This document shows, one piece after another, positions 50,076 to 57,094 of a stretch of DNA of 64,000 nt. How positions within the stretch are numbered: position 1 is the first letter of the stretch; each line of letters starts with the position of its first letter. The translations under genes were made by a program, and so were the position numbers. This stretch comes from GCA-2401735 sp051252095 (GTDB lineage Bacteria; Pseudomonadota; Gammaproteobacteria; Burkholderiales; Methylophilaceae): positions 1 through 64,000 of the forward strand of contig JBPOFK010000005.1 of the NCBI GenBank assembly GCA_051252095.1. Reading direction: 5' to 3'. The notes beneath the pieces were generated by a model. It had not been told where the DNA came from and made no database searches. It worked only from the letters and a program-made list of their open reading frames with translations.

Positions 50076-50320
50076 GTGTTTATGTTGATGACATGAAGGC
50101 CAAGTATCGAAAGATGACCATGTGCCATATGATGGCTGATTCTGATCAAGAATTAAGGGAGATGGCCACTAAAATTGGTGTAGATCTAAAGTGGCATCAA
50201 GGTGATCATTTTGATATATGCCTGGCAAAGAGATCATTGGCGATTACACATGGCGCCATAGAAATCACACAAAGACAAATGGTAGCAGTTAGAAAGGCGA
50301 ATCGAGCCAAGCATGCATAA
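50072..50320 (+). CDS. DUF4031 domain-containing protein
   Basis: The 82-aa protein begins MSVYVDDMKAKYRKMTMCHMMADS and continues LREMATKIGVDLKWHQGDHFDICL, the DUF4031 signature found in phages and bacteria. The function is unknown. It is inserted between the Rz-like and Rz1-like genes, overlapping both by 4 and 8 bp. Confidence 0.85.
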   Translation: MSVYVDDMKAKYRKMTMCHMMADSDQELREMATKIGVDLKWHQGDHFDICLAKRSLAITHGAIEITQRQMVAVRKANRAKHA

Positions 50321-50591
50321 ATTAATTTTACTCATTATCTTGGCCATGCTTTCCGGTTGCTCATTTATGCAAGAAATACCAGATCCACCAAAAGTCATCG
50401 AGGTCAAAGTTGAAGTGCCGGTCCAGTGTCTTGGTCCATTACCAGAAAAGCCAGACTTTATTACGGATGCTGTGTTTATCATGTTATTACCAGGCGCGTT
50501 TGTTACTGAGCTGCATATCGATCGTTTAAAACGTGATATGTATATGGCGCAACTTGAAGCAGCTATCGAGGGATGTAAACAAATACATTAA
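50313..50591 (+). CDS. Outer-membrane spanin lipoprotein (Rz1-like)
   Basis: The 92-aa protein has a lipoprotein signal with lipobox LSGC (MHKLILLIILAMLSGCSF) and a Pro-rich segment (IPDPPKVIEVKVEVPVQCLGP in parts). This fits an o-spanin that joins the Rz-like protein to fuse the membranes at lysis. Size is usual. Confidence 0.72.
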   Translation: MHKLILLIILAMLSGCSFMQEIPDPPKVIEVKVEVPVQCLGPLPEKPDFITDAVFIMLLPGAFVTELHIDRLKRDMYMAQLEAAIEGCKQIH

Positions 50592-50667
50592 AAAGTTTCG
50601 TAGGCGTAACACAGCAACAAAAATCCTACATTACCGCCCGTCAGGGCTTAAATATAGGAGTATTACC

Positions 50668-50907
50668 ATGTCAAAAGCAGTAAGAGCAAAATTCAAATGT
50701 CATTCAATTGAGCAATATGAGCACAGTAGCAAGGTCAAAATGGGAGCTGTATATAGCACTACTGGTGAAAATAAGGATTTTTCAGATGCTACACCAGCAG
50801 GCGAGTTTTGGATGGTCATATCAAAGGATCGTCCGGCAGCAAGTTTTTTTGAAGTAGGTAAAGAATACTACATCGATGTTTCTGAGGCGGTCCAAGTACT
50901 AGGATAA
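50668..50907 (+). CDS. Hypothetical phage protein at the end of the late region
   Basis: The 79-aa protein from the ATG at 50668 (AGGAG 8 bp upstream) reads MSKAVRAKFKCHSIEQYEHS, then KVKMGAVYSTTGENKDFSDA and FEVGKEYYIDVSEA. It is a small beta-rich domain often found uncharacterised in phages. The upstream start at 50533 would read through the spanin end and is rejected. A terminator follows. Confidence 0.65.
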   Translation: MSKAVRAKFKCHSIEQYEHSSKVKMGAVYSTTGENKDFSDATPAGEFWMVISKDRPAASFFEVGKEYYIDVSEAVQVLG

Positions 50908-50917
50908 GTTAATCATA

Positions 50918-50945
50918 AAAAAAGGGGATCAGATGATCCCCTTTT
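50918..50945. terminator. Bidirectional terminator between late genes and hicB
   Basis: The arms AAAAGGGGATCA and TGATCCCCTTTT form a perfect stem with A and T runs on both sides, so it can stop both the rightward late transcript and the leftward hicAB transcript. Confidence 0.85.
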
Positions 50946-50957
50946 CGGTATCGAGTA

Positions 50958-51374
50958 TTAATATACTCTAAACTCTACTTGCTTACCAAGCGCATTAAAT
51001 GCCTGCACCAGGCTATCAACTTTAGTGCTGTGTTTTAGATCGGTAATGCGTGTCACTTCCTGACGTTTAATATGCATTAGTCGTGCTAAATCAACTGGCC
51101 GCACTTGGTTTGTCACCATTTCATTCAGCAGCATCACTTTAGCTGCAACGCTGAGCGGCAACTCGACCAACTCTTCACCAGCTTCAGCTGCAGAAGGATC
51201 TGGTACCGCACGTTTATCTTCAAAGTAGAAGTCCATCGCTGTGATCAGCGCGTCTTGTGCAGCAGCCAATGTCGCCTCTCTTGTATCGCAGCCAGTGATT
51301 GCTTCAGGTATATCTCGAAAAGTCGCGAGAAAACCATCGCCATCTGGCTCGATTTTTACTGGATAATGTCTCAT
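50958..51374 (-). CDS. hicB: HicB-family antitoxin
   Basis: The 138-aa protein has an N-terminal HicB partial RNase-H fold (MRHYPVKIEPDGDGFLATFRD, ITGCDTREATLAAAQDAL) and a C-terminal HTH-type DNA-binding domain (VRPVDLARLMHIKRQEVTRI). HicB neutralises HicA and represses the operon. Encoded after hicA with an independent GGGAGAT site. A GCCCC-GAAA-GGGGC hairpin lies in the intercistronic gap (about 51425-51438). Confidence 0.9.
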   Translation of the reverse strand: MRHYPVKIEPDGDGFLATFRDIPEAITGCDTREATLAAAQDALITAMDFYFEDKRAVPDPSAAEAGEELVELPLSVAAKVMLLNEMVTNQVRPVDLARLMHIKRQEVTRITDLKHSTKVDSLVQAFNALGKQVEFRVY

Positions 51375-51443
51375 GTCTATCTCCCGTTAACATGTAAAAA
51401 AATAATGTTTATGCTCGAATCGAGAGCCCCTTTCGGGGCATCT

Positions 51444-51620
51444 CTATTTCAAACCTAGCTGTTTGAGTATTGCTTTTCTTAGGCCTTCTCCAATTTCCTT
51501 CCCTTTGTGTCTCGGCATAGTACTCTGCTTACCGTTAAGGTACACTTTCAAATGATTGCTGCCTTCTTTGAAAGTTGCACCTTGCTGAGCTAGGAAACGT
51601 TTAAACTCAGTCTGTTTCAT
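51444..51620 (-). CDS. hicA: HicA-family mRNA interferase toxin
   Basis: The 58-aa protein (MKQTEFKRFLAQQGATFKEG, then HLKVYLNGKQSTMPRHKGKEIGEG in parts) has the HicA dsRBD-like fold with the conserved His in SNHLKVY. I use the ATG at 51620 preceded by AAGGAGAT; the longer frame to 51656 would add residues outside the family. It probably cleaves mRNA when HicB is lost and stabilises the prophage. Confidence 0.9.
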   Translation of the reverse strand: MKQTEFKRFLAQQGATFKEGSNHLKVYLNGKQSTMPRHKGKEIGEGLRKAILKQLGLK

Positions 51621-51865
51621 AAACATCTCCTTATTGAGTGATTCCATTGTAATCATTAATGCTTACAGTGTCAACAATAATGTTTACATTATTTACAGTA
51701 ATTTAGAGAAATATTTTTTGATAAAAATCTGTTAAAATTTGTGACATAGATGTTTTGTGTTTCTATACAATTCAAGCACTTATTGTATGCATTCGACACT
51801 TTTTATGTCACAAAATATTTTTTATAACTTATTGATTCTAAAAGACAAAGTGACATTATGTTGCT
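51621..51865. promoter_or_regulatory. hicAB promoter/operator region and right prophage arm
   Basis: A near-palindrome with 7-bp arms (ATAATGT-TT-ACATTAT, 51677-51692) lies about 57 bp upstream of hicA. A related AACAT...ATGTT inverted repeat with AATAATGTTT is found before hicB (51389-51409). Both are candidate HicB operators. The rest of this stretch is AT-rich with no gene and runs to the attachment repeat; arm-type integrase sites might lie here but I cannot identify them. Confidence 0.5.
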
Positions 51866-51916
51866 TTGTCTGGGGGACAAGGGGTCGCAGGTTCAAATCC
51901 TGCCGTTCCGACCAAT
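51866..51916 (+). repeat. Central att repeat: right end of prophage and left end of second element
   Basis: Identical over 51 bp to 12157-12207. It carries the 3' half of tRNA-Pro without the 5' half. The tract to its left differs from the tRNA 5' part, so it is an att scar, not a functional tRNA. Confidence 0.92.
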
Positions 51917-51951
51917 AGCCAAGCCATTCGTAAATGAATGGCTTTTTTATT

Positions 51952-52992
51952 TTAGCCATGACGTTGCTCATTCGTAGCCACATCATCCTTACCAGTTTCT
52001 TTCATTACAGAAACATTATCAACATAAGCAGCCAAATGGTTGGATGACAGATGGGCATATTTCAACACCATCTTTAAATCAGACCATCCGCCTAACTCTT
52101 GTAGTACTGCTAACGGTGTTCCTTTCTGAACATGCCAACTAGCCCAAGTATGGCGTAAATCATGCCATCTAAAGTCAGTTATTTCAGCGCGTTTTAGCGC
52201 GGCACGCCAAGCCTTTCCTGCTGGCTCTTCGATTGGCTCGCCTTTATAGGTGAATACGTGAGTTTGATGTTTAAATCTCTCAGCACGCAACACTTCTAAT
52301 GCTTCACTACTCAAAGGTACAGCAAGTGGTTCACCGTTTTTAGTTTGGTCAGCATGAATCCAAGCTGTCTTTCTATCCAAACTAATTTGCGACCATGTTA
52401 AACCAGTGACGTTACTTTTGCGTAAGCCAGTAGCTAATGAAAATCTAACTAATGGCACTAGATGCTCAGGTAATACACTAATCAACCTTTTCGCTTCTTC
52501 GGCTAGTAAAAAACGTACGCGTTTTTTTGGTTCTGGTAGTTTACGAACCTTCACAGGTTTATCTATCCATTCCCAATCGTTTGCAGCTCTATGCAGTACG
52601 CGACTTACTAAGCCTACGCAACGATTTACTGTTGCATTTGAAACACCTTCATTTTTACGTATTGAAGTAATACGTTCAATCAAAGTACGATTAAAGTCAT
52701 TCAAATATTTTCCGCTAAGATGCTTATCAAGCCATCTAAAATGGATAATATCACTCTCGCGAGACTTATTGTGCGCTGTCTCATCTAAGTAGCGAACAAC
52801 AGCTTCCTCCCAGTAATGCTTTGGTTTAATCCCTAGTCTGGTTTGAAGCCATAATTCACTTTTTAGCTTTGCTTCGTACTCATATGCTAACTGTTTGTCG
52901 GTAGTTCCAGTACTGCATTGTATTGGTTTCTGACCTTTAACAGCGAGCTTGACCCACCAATTTGGCGAGTCTTTGCGTTTGTAGAGTGGCAT
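51952..52992 (-). CDS. Tyrosine integrase of the small element
   Basis: The 346-aa protein has all catalytic residues: R191 (TGLRKSNV), H277-x-x-R280-H281 (WHDLRHTWA), W303 in the place of the third His (GGWSD) and Tyr312 (KYAHLS). The N-terminal DNA-binding SAM-like domain is about 60-150. It lies 35 bp from the att repeat and should integrate the element into the tRNA-Pro end. A different protein from the prophage integrase, with low similarity by eye. Confidence 0.93.
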   Translation of the reverse strand: MPLYKRKDSPNWWVKLAVKGQKPIQCSTGTTDKQLAYEYEAKLKSELWLQTRLGIKPKHYWEEAVVRYLDETAHNKSRESDIIHFRWLDKHLSGKYLNDFNRTLIERITSIRKNEGVSNATVNRCVGLVSRVLHRAANDWEWIDKPVKVRKLPEPKKRVRFLLAEEAKRLISVLPEHLVPLVRFSLATGLRKSNVTGLTWSQISLDRKTAWIHADQTKNGEPLAVPLSSEALEVLRAERFKHQTHVFTYKGEPIEEPAGKAWRAALKRAEITDFRWHDLRHTWASWHVQKGTPLAVLQELGGWSDLKMVLKYAHLSSNHLAAYVDNVSVMKETGKDDVATNEQRHG

Positions 52993-53195
52993 TGTTCACT
53001 TCCTTCAGTGACACCTACTGACGCTTGCTGAGAGTATTGTGAACGCACATACTCTATTAAGTCAAGCCTCAAAAATACCCAACGTTTACCGATTTTGGCA
53101 CCTGGTATTTCTCCGCTTTGCGCTCTTCTAAGCAATGTCATGGTGTGCAGATGCAGGAAAGCAGCCGCTTCTTCAAGATTTAATGATTCATTCAT
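52887..53195 (-). CDS. Excisionase-like HTH protein (MerR/AlpA-type)
   Basis: The 102-aa protein begins MNESLNLEEAAAFLHLHTMT and has the HTH_17/excisionase pattern LLRRAQSGEIPGAKIGKRWVF, then RLDLIEYVRSQ. It likely sets the direction of the integrase reaction or represses it. The start at 53195 fits; an upstream start at 53252 adds residues without family support. Its 3' end overlaps the integrase start by 106 bp. Confidence 0.8.
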   Translation of the reverse strand: MNESLNLEEAAAFLHLHTMTLLRRAQSGEIPGAKIGKRWVFLRLDLIEYVRSQYSQQASVGVTEGSEQCHSTNAKTRQIGGSSSLLKVRNQYNAVLELPTNS

Positions 53196-53557
53196 GTGAC
53201 AGTCCCGTATCAAATTTATAAAAATCAAATCTGATGGGCGTGTGAAATTCACGCACCCATGAGATATGAGAAACGTGAACGGGGTTGGAGTATGTACGTT
53301 TTATTGGTTGGGATAGTCGTGGGGTTGTCTGCAAAGCCCCATTTTATATAACCGCTCTTAAGCGGGGCAGACATCTAAATGGTCGACGTTATATTTACCA
53401 ATGATGCTTCCAACAAGCATCTAACTTATAAAAAGCCGTTCAAAAAATAGCGTAGATTATTAGCTTATACATGTCAATACTTGTTGAGATATATCACTAT
53501 ATTGTATAAATCGTTAGAATATAAAATTACTGTAATAATAAATTAATGAAAGCTTAG
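53196..53557. other. Divergent intergenic region of the small element
   Basis: The 362 bp contain no gene. I see three small hairpins (near 53303-53342 GGGGTT/AGCCCC, near 53351-53366 ACCGCT/AGCGGG, and a perfect GATGCTT/AAGCATC at about 53403-53421). An AT-rich tract follows before tcmP. It must contain the promoters for xis/int leftward and tcmP rightward. Confidence 0.45.
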
Positions 53558-54460
53558 ATGGTGAGTAAGAAAAAGACAGTGAATAAAGGAGCCTCTCTTT
53601 TTGAGAATGAAGATGAAAATGAAGAGATGTCTCATGAATTCGGTGGAGCTTGGACTCAAGAAAAGCTTGCATATTTGAAAAAATATTTACAATCATTTAC
53701 TACCGTTTTCAAAAATGCTGGTTGGGCTAAAACAATCTATATAGATGCTTATGCAGGTTCTGGAATTTGTGACATTAGAACGGATAAGGGCAAAGTTTCA
53801 ATCCCAGGATCAGCAAAGCTTGCATTAGATACCGAGCCAGTATTTGATGAGGTGGTTTTTATTGAAAAAAACAAAGATAGATACGAACAATTAGTCAAAT
53901 TAAAAAATACTTTTCCTCATGCTAATCTAAATATTCATAGGGGCGATTGCAACGAATTACTTCCTGATGTACTAAGTAAACTCAAGAATAATTACCGAGG
54001 GGTAATTTTTGTTGACCCATATGGAATGAACATTTCTTGGGATATTATGAAAGCAATTGCTACCACAACTAAACTAGATGTATGGTACCTCTTTCCACTG
54101 TCAGGCTTATATAGACAAGCTACTATTAATAAAAAAGATGTTACAAAAGACAAGCAAGAAGCAATCGAGAGACTTTTAGGTAGCGATTCTAATTGGGAAA
54201 ATGAGCTTTACGAAAAAAGAGTTACACAAGGTTTCTTTGGGAGTACAGAGGAGCTAATAAGAACACAAGATATGGATAAGATTGTCGCGTTTGTAACGAA
54301 TAGACTTAAAACGATTTTCCCATATGTATCTGAACCAAAAATATTACCTAACAAAGGTATAAGAAGATTCGCATTTTACTTTGCGATTTCTAATGAAAGT
54401 GACAAAGCACAAGAAATTGCTAAAAACATTTCAAGCTACATACTTAATTCAACTGGGTAA
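53558..54460 (+). CDS. tcmP: Three-Cys-motif partner protein TcmP
   Basis: The 300-aa protein matches TcmP in length and pattern: IYIDAYAGSGICD (about 60-72, methyltransferase motif I-like), VVFIEKNKDRYEQL (acidic residue 103 after beta-2), HRGDCNELL (about 128-134) and GVIFVDPYGMNISW (DPYG at 153-156). It looks like a class I SAM-dependent methyltransferase fold, but no activity is established. TcmP genes are named for adjacency to three-Cys-motif (DUF5131) genes, which here faces it with a 25-bp 3' overlap. The gene is AT-richer than its host neighbours. Confidence 0.85.
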   Translation: MVSKKKTVNKGASLFENEDENEEMSHEFGGAWTQEKLAYLKKYLQSFTTVFKNAGWAKTIYIDAYAGSGICDIRTDKGKVSIPGSAKLALDTEPVFDEVVFIEKNKDRYEQLVKLKNTFPHANLNIHRGDCNELLPDVLSKLKNNYRGVIFVDPYGMNISWDIMKAIATTTKLDVWYLFPLSGLYRQATINKKDVTKDKQEAIERLLGSDSNWENELYEKRVTQGFFGSTEELIRTQDMDKIVAFVTNRLKTIFPYVSEPKILPNKGIRRFAFYFAISNESDKAQEIAKNISSYILNSTG

Positions 54461-55179
54461 TTGTCCCATGTTTCTCCATCCAATAAGCGACCGTTAGCTT
54501 TTTTGTTTTTTCGGAAACCTTCTCTGTTCCAAGCTCCCCATTGCTTAAAAAAGAAGGGTACATTTTCGTTTAGGCATTGATTCCTTACGGATAAAGCCCA
54601 GCTCTCCTTCATCGGTCTAGCTCCATGGCCAGATTCTCCGCCAACTATCACCCAGCTAATACCATCTAGACTGATTTCTCCAATATCCTCAATAAGAGGC
54701 TCTATTGATAAAAATTTTATTATTGCATTCGTTTGTTGCAAAAATTTAATACGTGGTACACCGTATTCTTTGTCTTCTACTGAAACGCCTAGCCACATAT
54801 TTTCTGGTATCAATCGATCTAAGAAGAAAGTAGGTAAACGTTCTGCTCTTTTGGTAAGAACTTGATATATATGTTGTGGTGTTTTGCTGATTACATCAAT
54901 TACACTTTCAATAAACTCATCAGTTACATCAGGGTGAAATAAGTCACTCATTGAGTTAACAAAATATGTTGTTGGTTTCTTGCGTTTTAAAGGGTGAGAT
55001 AAACGCTCAGGATGCATAGTGAGCTTAAATCCATTTTCATAGCCAGGTGTGCCCATTGCAGTAAGGCGTTTAGCCATTACTTCTGCGTAACAGTTTTTAC
55101 AGCCAGGGCTAACTTTGGTACAACCTGTAACAGGGTTCCACGTTTGTTCAGTCCATTCAATTCTGCTCTGCGTCGCCAT
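54436..55179 (-). CDS. DUF5131 (phage Gp37/Gp68) three-Cys-motif protein
   Basis: The 247-aa protein begins MATQSRIEWTEQTWNPVTGC and shows C20-x6-C27-x2-C30 (CTKVSPGCKNCYAE), a radical-SAM-like [4Fe-4S] cluster motif. NSMSDLFHPDVTDEFI, PQHIYQVLTKRAERL, WLGVSVEDKEY and SWVIVGGESGHGARPM follow, as in the family. It is probably a TIM-barrel radical SAM enzyme of unknown reaction. The pairing with TcmP is conserved knowledge; that both serve one nucleic-acid-modifying or defence function is inference. Confidence 0.88.
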   Translation of the reverse strand: MATQSRIEWTEQTWNPVTGCTKVSPGCKNCYAEVMAKRLTAMGTPGYENGFKLTMHPERLSHPLKRKKPTTYFVNSMSDLFHPDVTDEFIESVIDVISKTPQHIYQVLTKRAERLPTFFLDRLIPENMWLGVSVEDKEYGVPRIKFLQQTNAIIKFLSIEPLIEDIGEISLDGISWVIVGGESGHGARPMKESWALSVRNQCLNENVPFFFKQWGAWNREGFRKNKKANGRLLDGETWDNYPVELSM

Positions 55180-55275
55180 GGAACTATTATCGCAATGTTC
55201 TCAAAGTTAAACAACGACATTCAGAATGTGGGTATATCGAAAATATTGCTGTTGTTAATATGAGACACCGAGTCG

Positions 55276-56082
55276 TCAGGATGTAGTTGCCATCCAAAAC
55301 AACCCTTCGTCTAAATTCTGCCATGTACATTCAAAGCTGAAGTTGACTTTTAACTCCTCGCATAGTTCTTTGATGTATAGGAGCACTTCTACAATAGGCC
55401 AGTCAGGGCGAAGTAAATGTATAGTTTTAACTGCATGACCAATGTTTTTACTAGCCCAGTAGCGTTTTTTATTTAGTTCACCATCTTCGAAGCTTTTTGC
55501 AATATATTTTGAAATATAAGAAGCAATTCTATTTCTAGCACCTCTACCTTTTCCTTCTTTTGTTACGTGAACTCTTCCTTTGTCCTTGCCGATTATATGA
55601 AGCCAAATAGACCACAGAAGCTTACAGCATTGACGTGTGCCAACAGCAATATGCATATGTAGAGCACCACGTTTTTGTAACTCAAGCGTAGCAACATACT
55701 GAAAATCATTAACTTTTCTGATACGTCTAACAAACTCTTGAAAATATTTTTGCATCACAGCTTTATCAGTAATAATTTCTTGAGTAGTAAGAGTGACCAT
55801 ATAACGCGCATTCAATAGCTTGCAAAGGTGCCTCACTCTTCTTCTAGAGCGCCTAATTGACGACTCTATGGATTTTTGCCTATCGCCTTTACCTCTTTCA
55901 GTGAACGGGCGATATAAGTCTTCTTCGGAAATCTCTGACCATGTCTCCCATGGCATTAGTGAAAATTCTACATTATTGCCACCAAAGTCATGGACGGTTA
56001 ATTTTCTATATTTTTTATAGCCATTAAGATTCAGTATTTCTTGTTGTATTACTTCCTTGGTTCGTGGTAAAACGTGAGTCAT
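55276..56082 (-). CDS. Rolling-circle replication initiator (HUH Rep)
   Basis: The 268-aa protein shows the three rolling-circle motifs in order: motif 1 MVTLTT (about 95-100), motif 2 HMH (142-144 in RGALHMHIAV) and motif 3 YxxxY (Y189 and Y193 in ASYISKYIAK). It would nick the double-strand origin and attach covalently to the 5' end. I start at the ATG at 56082 with AAAGGA upstream. The build is that of phage/plasmid Rep proteins without helicase domain. The GC-rich hairpin region lies immediately upstream. Confidence 0.85.
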   Translation of the reverse strand: MTHVLPRTKEVIQQEILNLNGYKKYRKLTVHDFGGNNVEFSLMPWETWSEISEEDLYRPFTERGKGDRQKSIESSIRRSRRRVRHLCKLLNARYMVTLTTQEIITDKAVMQKYFQEFVRRIRKVNDFQYVATLELQKRGALHMHIAVGTRQCCKLLWSIWLHIIGKDKGRVHVTKEGKGRGARNRIASYISKYIAKSFEDGELNKKRYWASKNIGHAVKTIHLLRPDWPIVEVLLYIKELCEELKVNFSFECTWQNLDEGLFWMATTS

Positions 56083-56333
56083 TGGCAAGTTTCCTTTCTA
56101 TGAGATTGCCATCAAGCCTCAAGTTTTGCAGAACTTGGGGCTTAATTTTTTTAAAAAGCTGAAAATTAGAAGTGTGTGATTTGGTAAGTGTTCTTATTAC
56201 AAGATTAAAGAACACGGCGCTTCGCGCCTCCTCGCTACCGCGCGGGCTTTCGCTCGTCGTTGCGATGCGCAATACGTTTGAAGGCGTTAAATCTGTCTTT
56301 AGAGCGCGAACAATCATTTCAGAGGCACCATCA
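56083..56333. other. Hairpin-rich region, candidate rolling-circle origin
   Basis: Without any convincing gene. It holds a long hairpin (AAGCCTCAAGTT/AACTTGGGGCTT, 56113-56142) followed by a T run. Then a strikingly GC-rich block at 56214-56275 begins with the perfect palindrome GGCGC-TTC-GCGCC (56216-56228) and further CGCGCGGG and GCGATGCGC words. Such clustered hairpins next to a Rep gene are typical of double- or single-strand origins. Confidence 0.5.
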
Positions 56334-56684
56334 CTACTTGACGCGAAAAAACATCGCTATGCGCGTAAATGTGTGTCTCCATGGGTACCTAAGGCGGTCC
56401 CCATACCCCAGCCATTCTGTTGGGAAGCCATAATCAATTAAATAATTATCAATGTCATTGATGGCTAGCATATTTTTGTCCATTATCCTTTTGAGCAAAC
56501 CTGAATAGAGCAACACATAAAACGATGCTTTCTCCAACTTAAGAAAAGATAGAATCCGGACTAATTTGATAACAACATAGTTGCGCGGGGCAGATGTCCA
56601 AGCATTCAAGCAATGTAGTGAATAACGCACTTGGTCAAGTGGACTTAAATTGAGAAACTCTATAAGCTCTGACGATACTTTCAT
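56334..56684 (-). CDS. Hypothetical protein of the small element
   Basis: The 116-aa basic helical protein (SELIEFLNLSPLDQVRYSLH, then RILSFLKLEKASFYVLLYSG, DNYLIDYGFPTEWLGYGD) shows no family that I recognise with confidence. It overlaps the upstream 74-aa gene by 4 bp and is transcribed toward rep, so these three genes may form one operon. Confidence 0.65.
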   Translation of the reverse strand: MKVSSELIEFLNLSPLDQVRYSLHCLNAWTSAPRNYVVIKLVRILSFLKLEKASFYVLLYSGLLKRIMDKNMLAINDIDNYLIDYGFPTEWLGYGDRLRYPWRHTFTRIAMFFRVK

Positions 56685-56905
56685 GATGCATCCTCCATAC
56701 CGCCGTAGATTGCTTCTCCAAATTCACGTTTTTGAATAACATCACCAGCACTATTTCGAATCTCACCTGTAACAGCACTGCCATTACCTCTTAATGCTCT
56801 ATTAAGTACCGCAGTGGTTAGCTCTTCATTGGCTTCTTTAAGTGAATGGCTAGAGCCAACAGGCAAGCCGCCTAGGTATAGAAAAAACTTATTTTGTGTA
56901 GCCAT
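56681..56905 (-). CDS. Hypothetical small protein of the small element
   Basis: The 74-aa protein begins MATQNKFFLYLGGLPVGSSH and contains LKEANEELTTAVLNRALRGN. An AGGAGG site lies 7 bp before the ATG. Function unknown; might be a copy-control or DNA-binding protein, without evidence. First gene of the leftward operon from near attR. Confidence 0.65.
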   Translation of the reverse strand: MATQNKFFLYLGGLPVGSSHSLKEANEELTTAVLNRALRGNGSAVTGEIRNSAGDVIQKREFGEAIYGGMEDAS

Positions 56906-57020
56906 TACGTAACCTCCTAAAACTTAGTTAATATATAATTACAAGCAACCCACACTTGTTACCAAAGCAGCAAGCATCTTAAGGTGTTGATTAAATTAAG
57001 TTTGTGTAATGAGGTTAAAA

Positions 57021-57065
57021 CTGGGGGACAAGGGGTCGCAGGTTCAAATCCTGCCGTTCCGACCA
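57021..57065 (+). repeat. attR: 45-bp repeat of the tRNA-Pro 3' end
   Basis: The 45 bp match 12161-12205 and 51870-51914 without mismatch. It is the right end of the small element and the original chromosomal side of the tRNA-Pro 3' end. pgm begins 30 bp further. Confidence 0.92.
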
Positions 57066-57094
57066 CATCTATTATTAAGCGAGTAGAGCCTTTT

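Larger units (their letters stand above)
12208..51916. mobile_element. Temperate prophage, about 39.7 kb, HK97-type head with Mu-type contractile tail
   Basis: The element is bounded by 51-bp repeats of the tRNA-Pro end, with an integrase next to the left one. It contains immunity (CI, Cro-like), early replication (methyltransferase, VirE-type primase), Q-like late control, packaging, head, tail, fibre and lysis modules in a logical order with no obvious broken essential gene. There is no MuA/MuB transposase, so despite Mu-type tail genes it is a site-specific, not transpositional, phage. It looks potentially active; that needs excision testing. Confidence 0.93.
51917..57065. mobile_element. 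5.1-kb integrative element: integrase, HUH Rep, TcmP/DUF5131 cargo
   Basis: The element is bounded by att copies at 51866-51916 and 57021-57065. It encodes its own tyrosine integrase next to the left repeat, an excisionase-like HTH protein, a rolling-circle Rep and two small proteins, plus TcmP and DUF5131 genes. There are no capsid, terminase, relaxase or secretion genes. It could be an integrated rolling-circle plasmid, a satellite that uses a helper phage, or the remnant of a filamentous-phage-like element; I cannot decide. Confidence 0.8.

Noticed and set aside
12208..51916. Transposable Mu-like phage
   Set aside because: Although tail genes are Mu-type, there is no MuA/MuB-like gene, and ends are tRNA repeats with an adjacent integrase.
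51866..51916. Second tRNA-Pro gene
   Set aside because: Only the anticodon arm to CCA part is present; the upstream bases do not form an acceptor and D-arm. It is an att copy, as is 57021-57065.
56024..56317. 97-codon minus-strand frame over the GC-rich hairpin region
   Set aside because: It overlaps the start of rep, has no Shine-Dalgarno and covers palindromes better explained as an origin.
12208..57065. Local reverse transcriptase or template repeat for the DUF1566 gene
   Set aside because: I looked for an RT-like YxDD frame and for a second WSST...AVRR-coding sequence rich in AAC and found none in this window.
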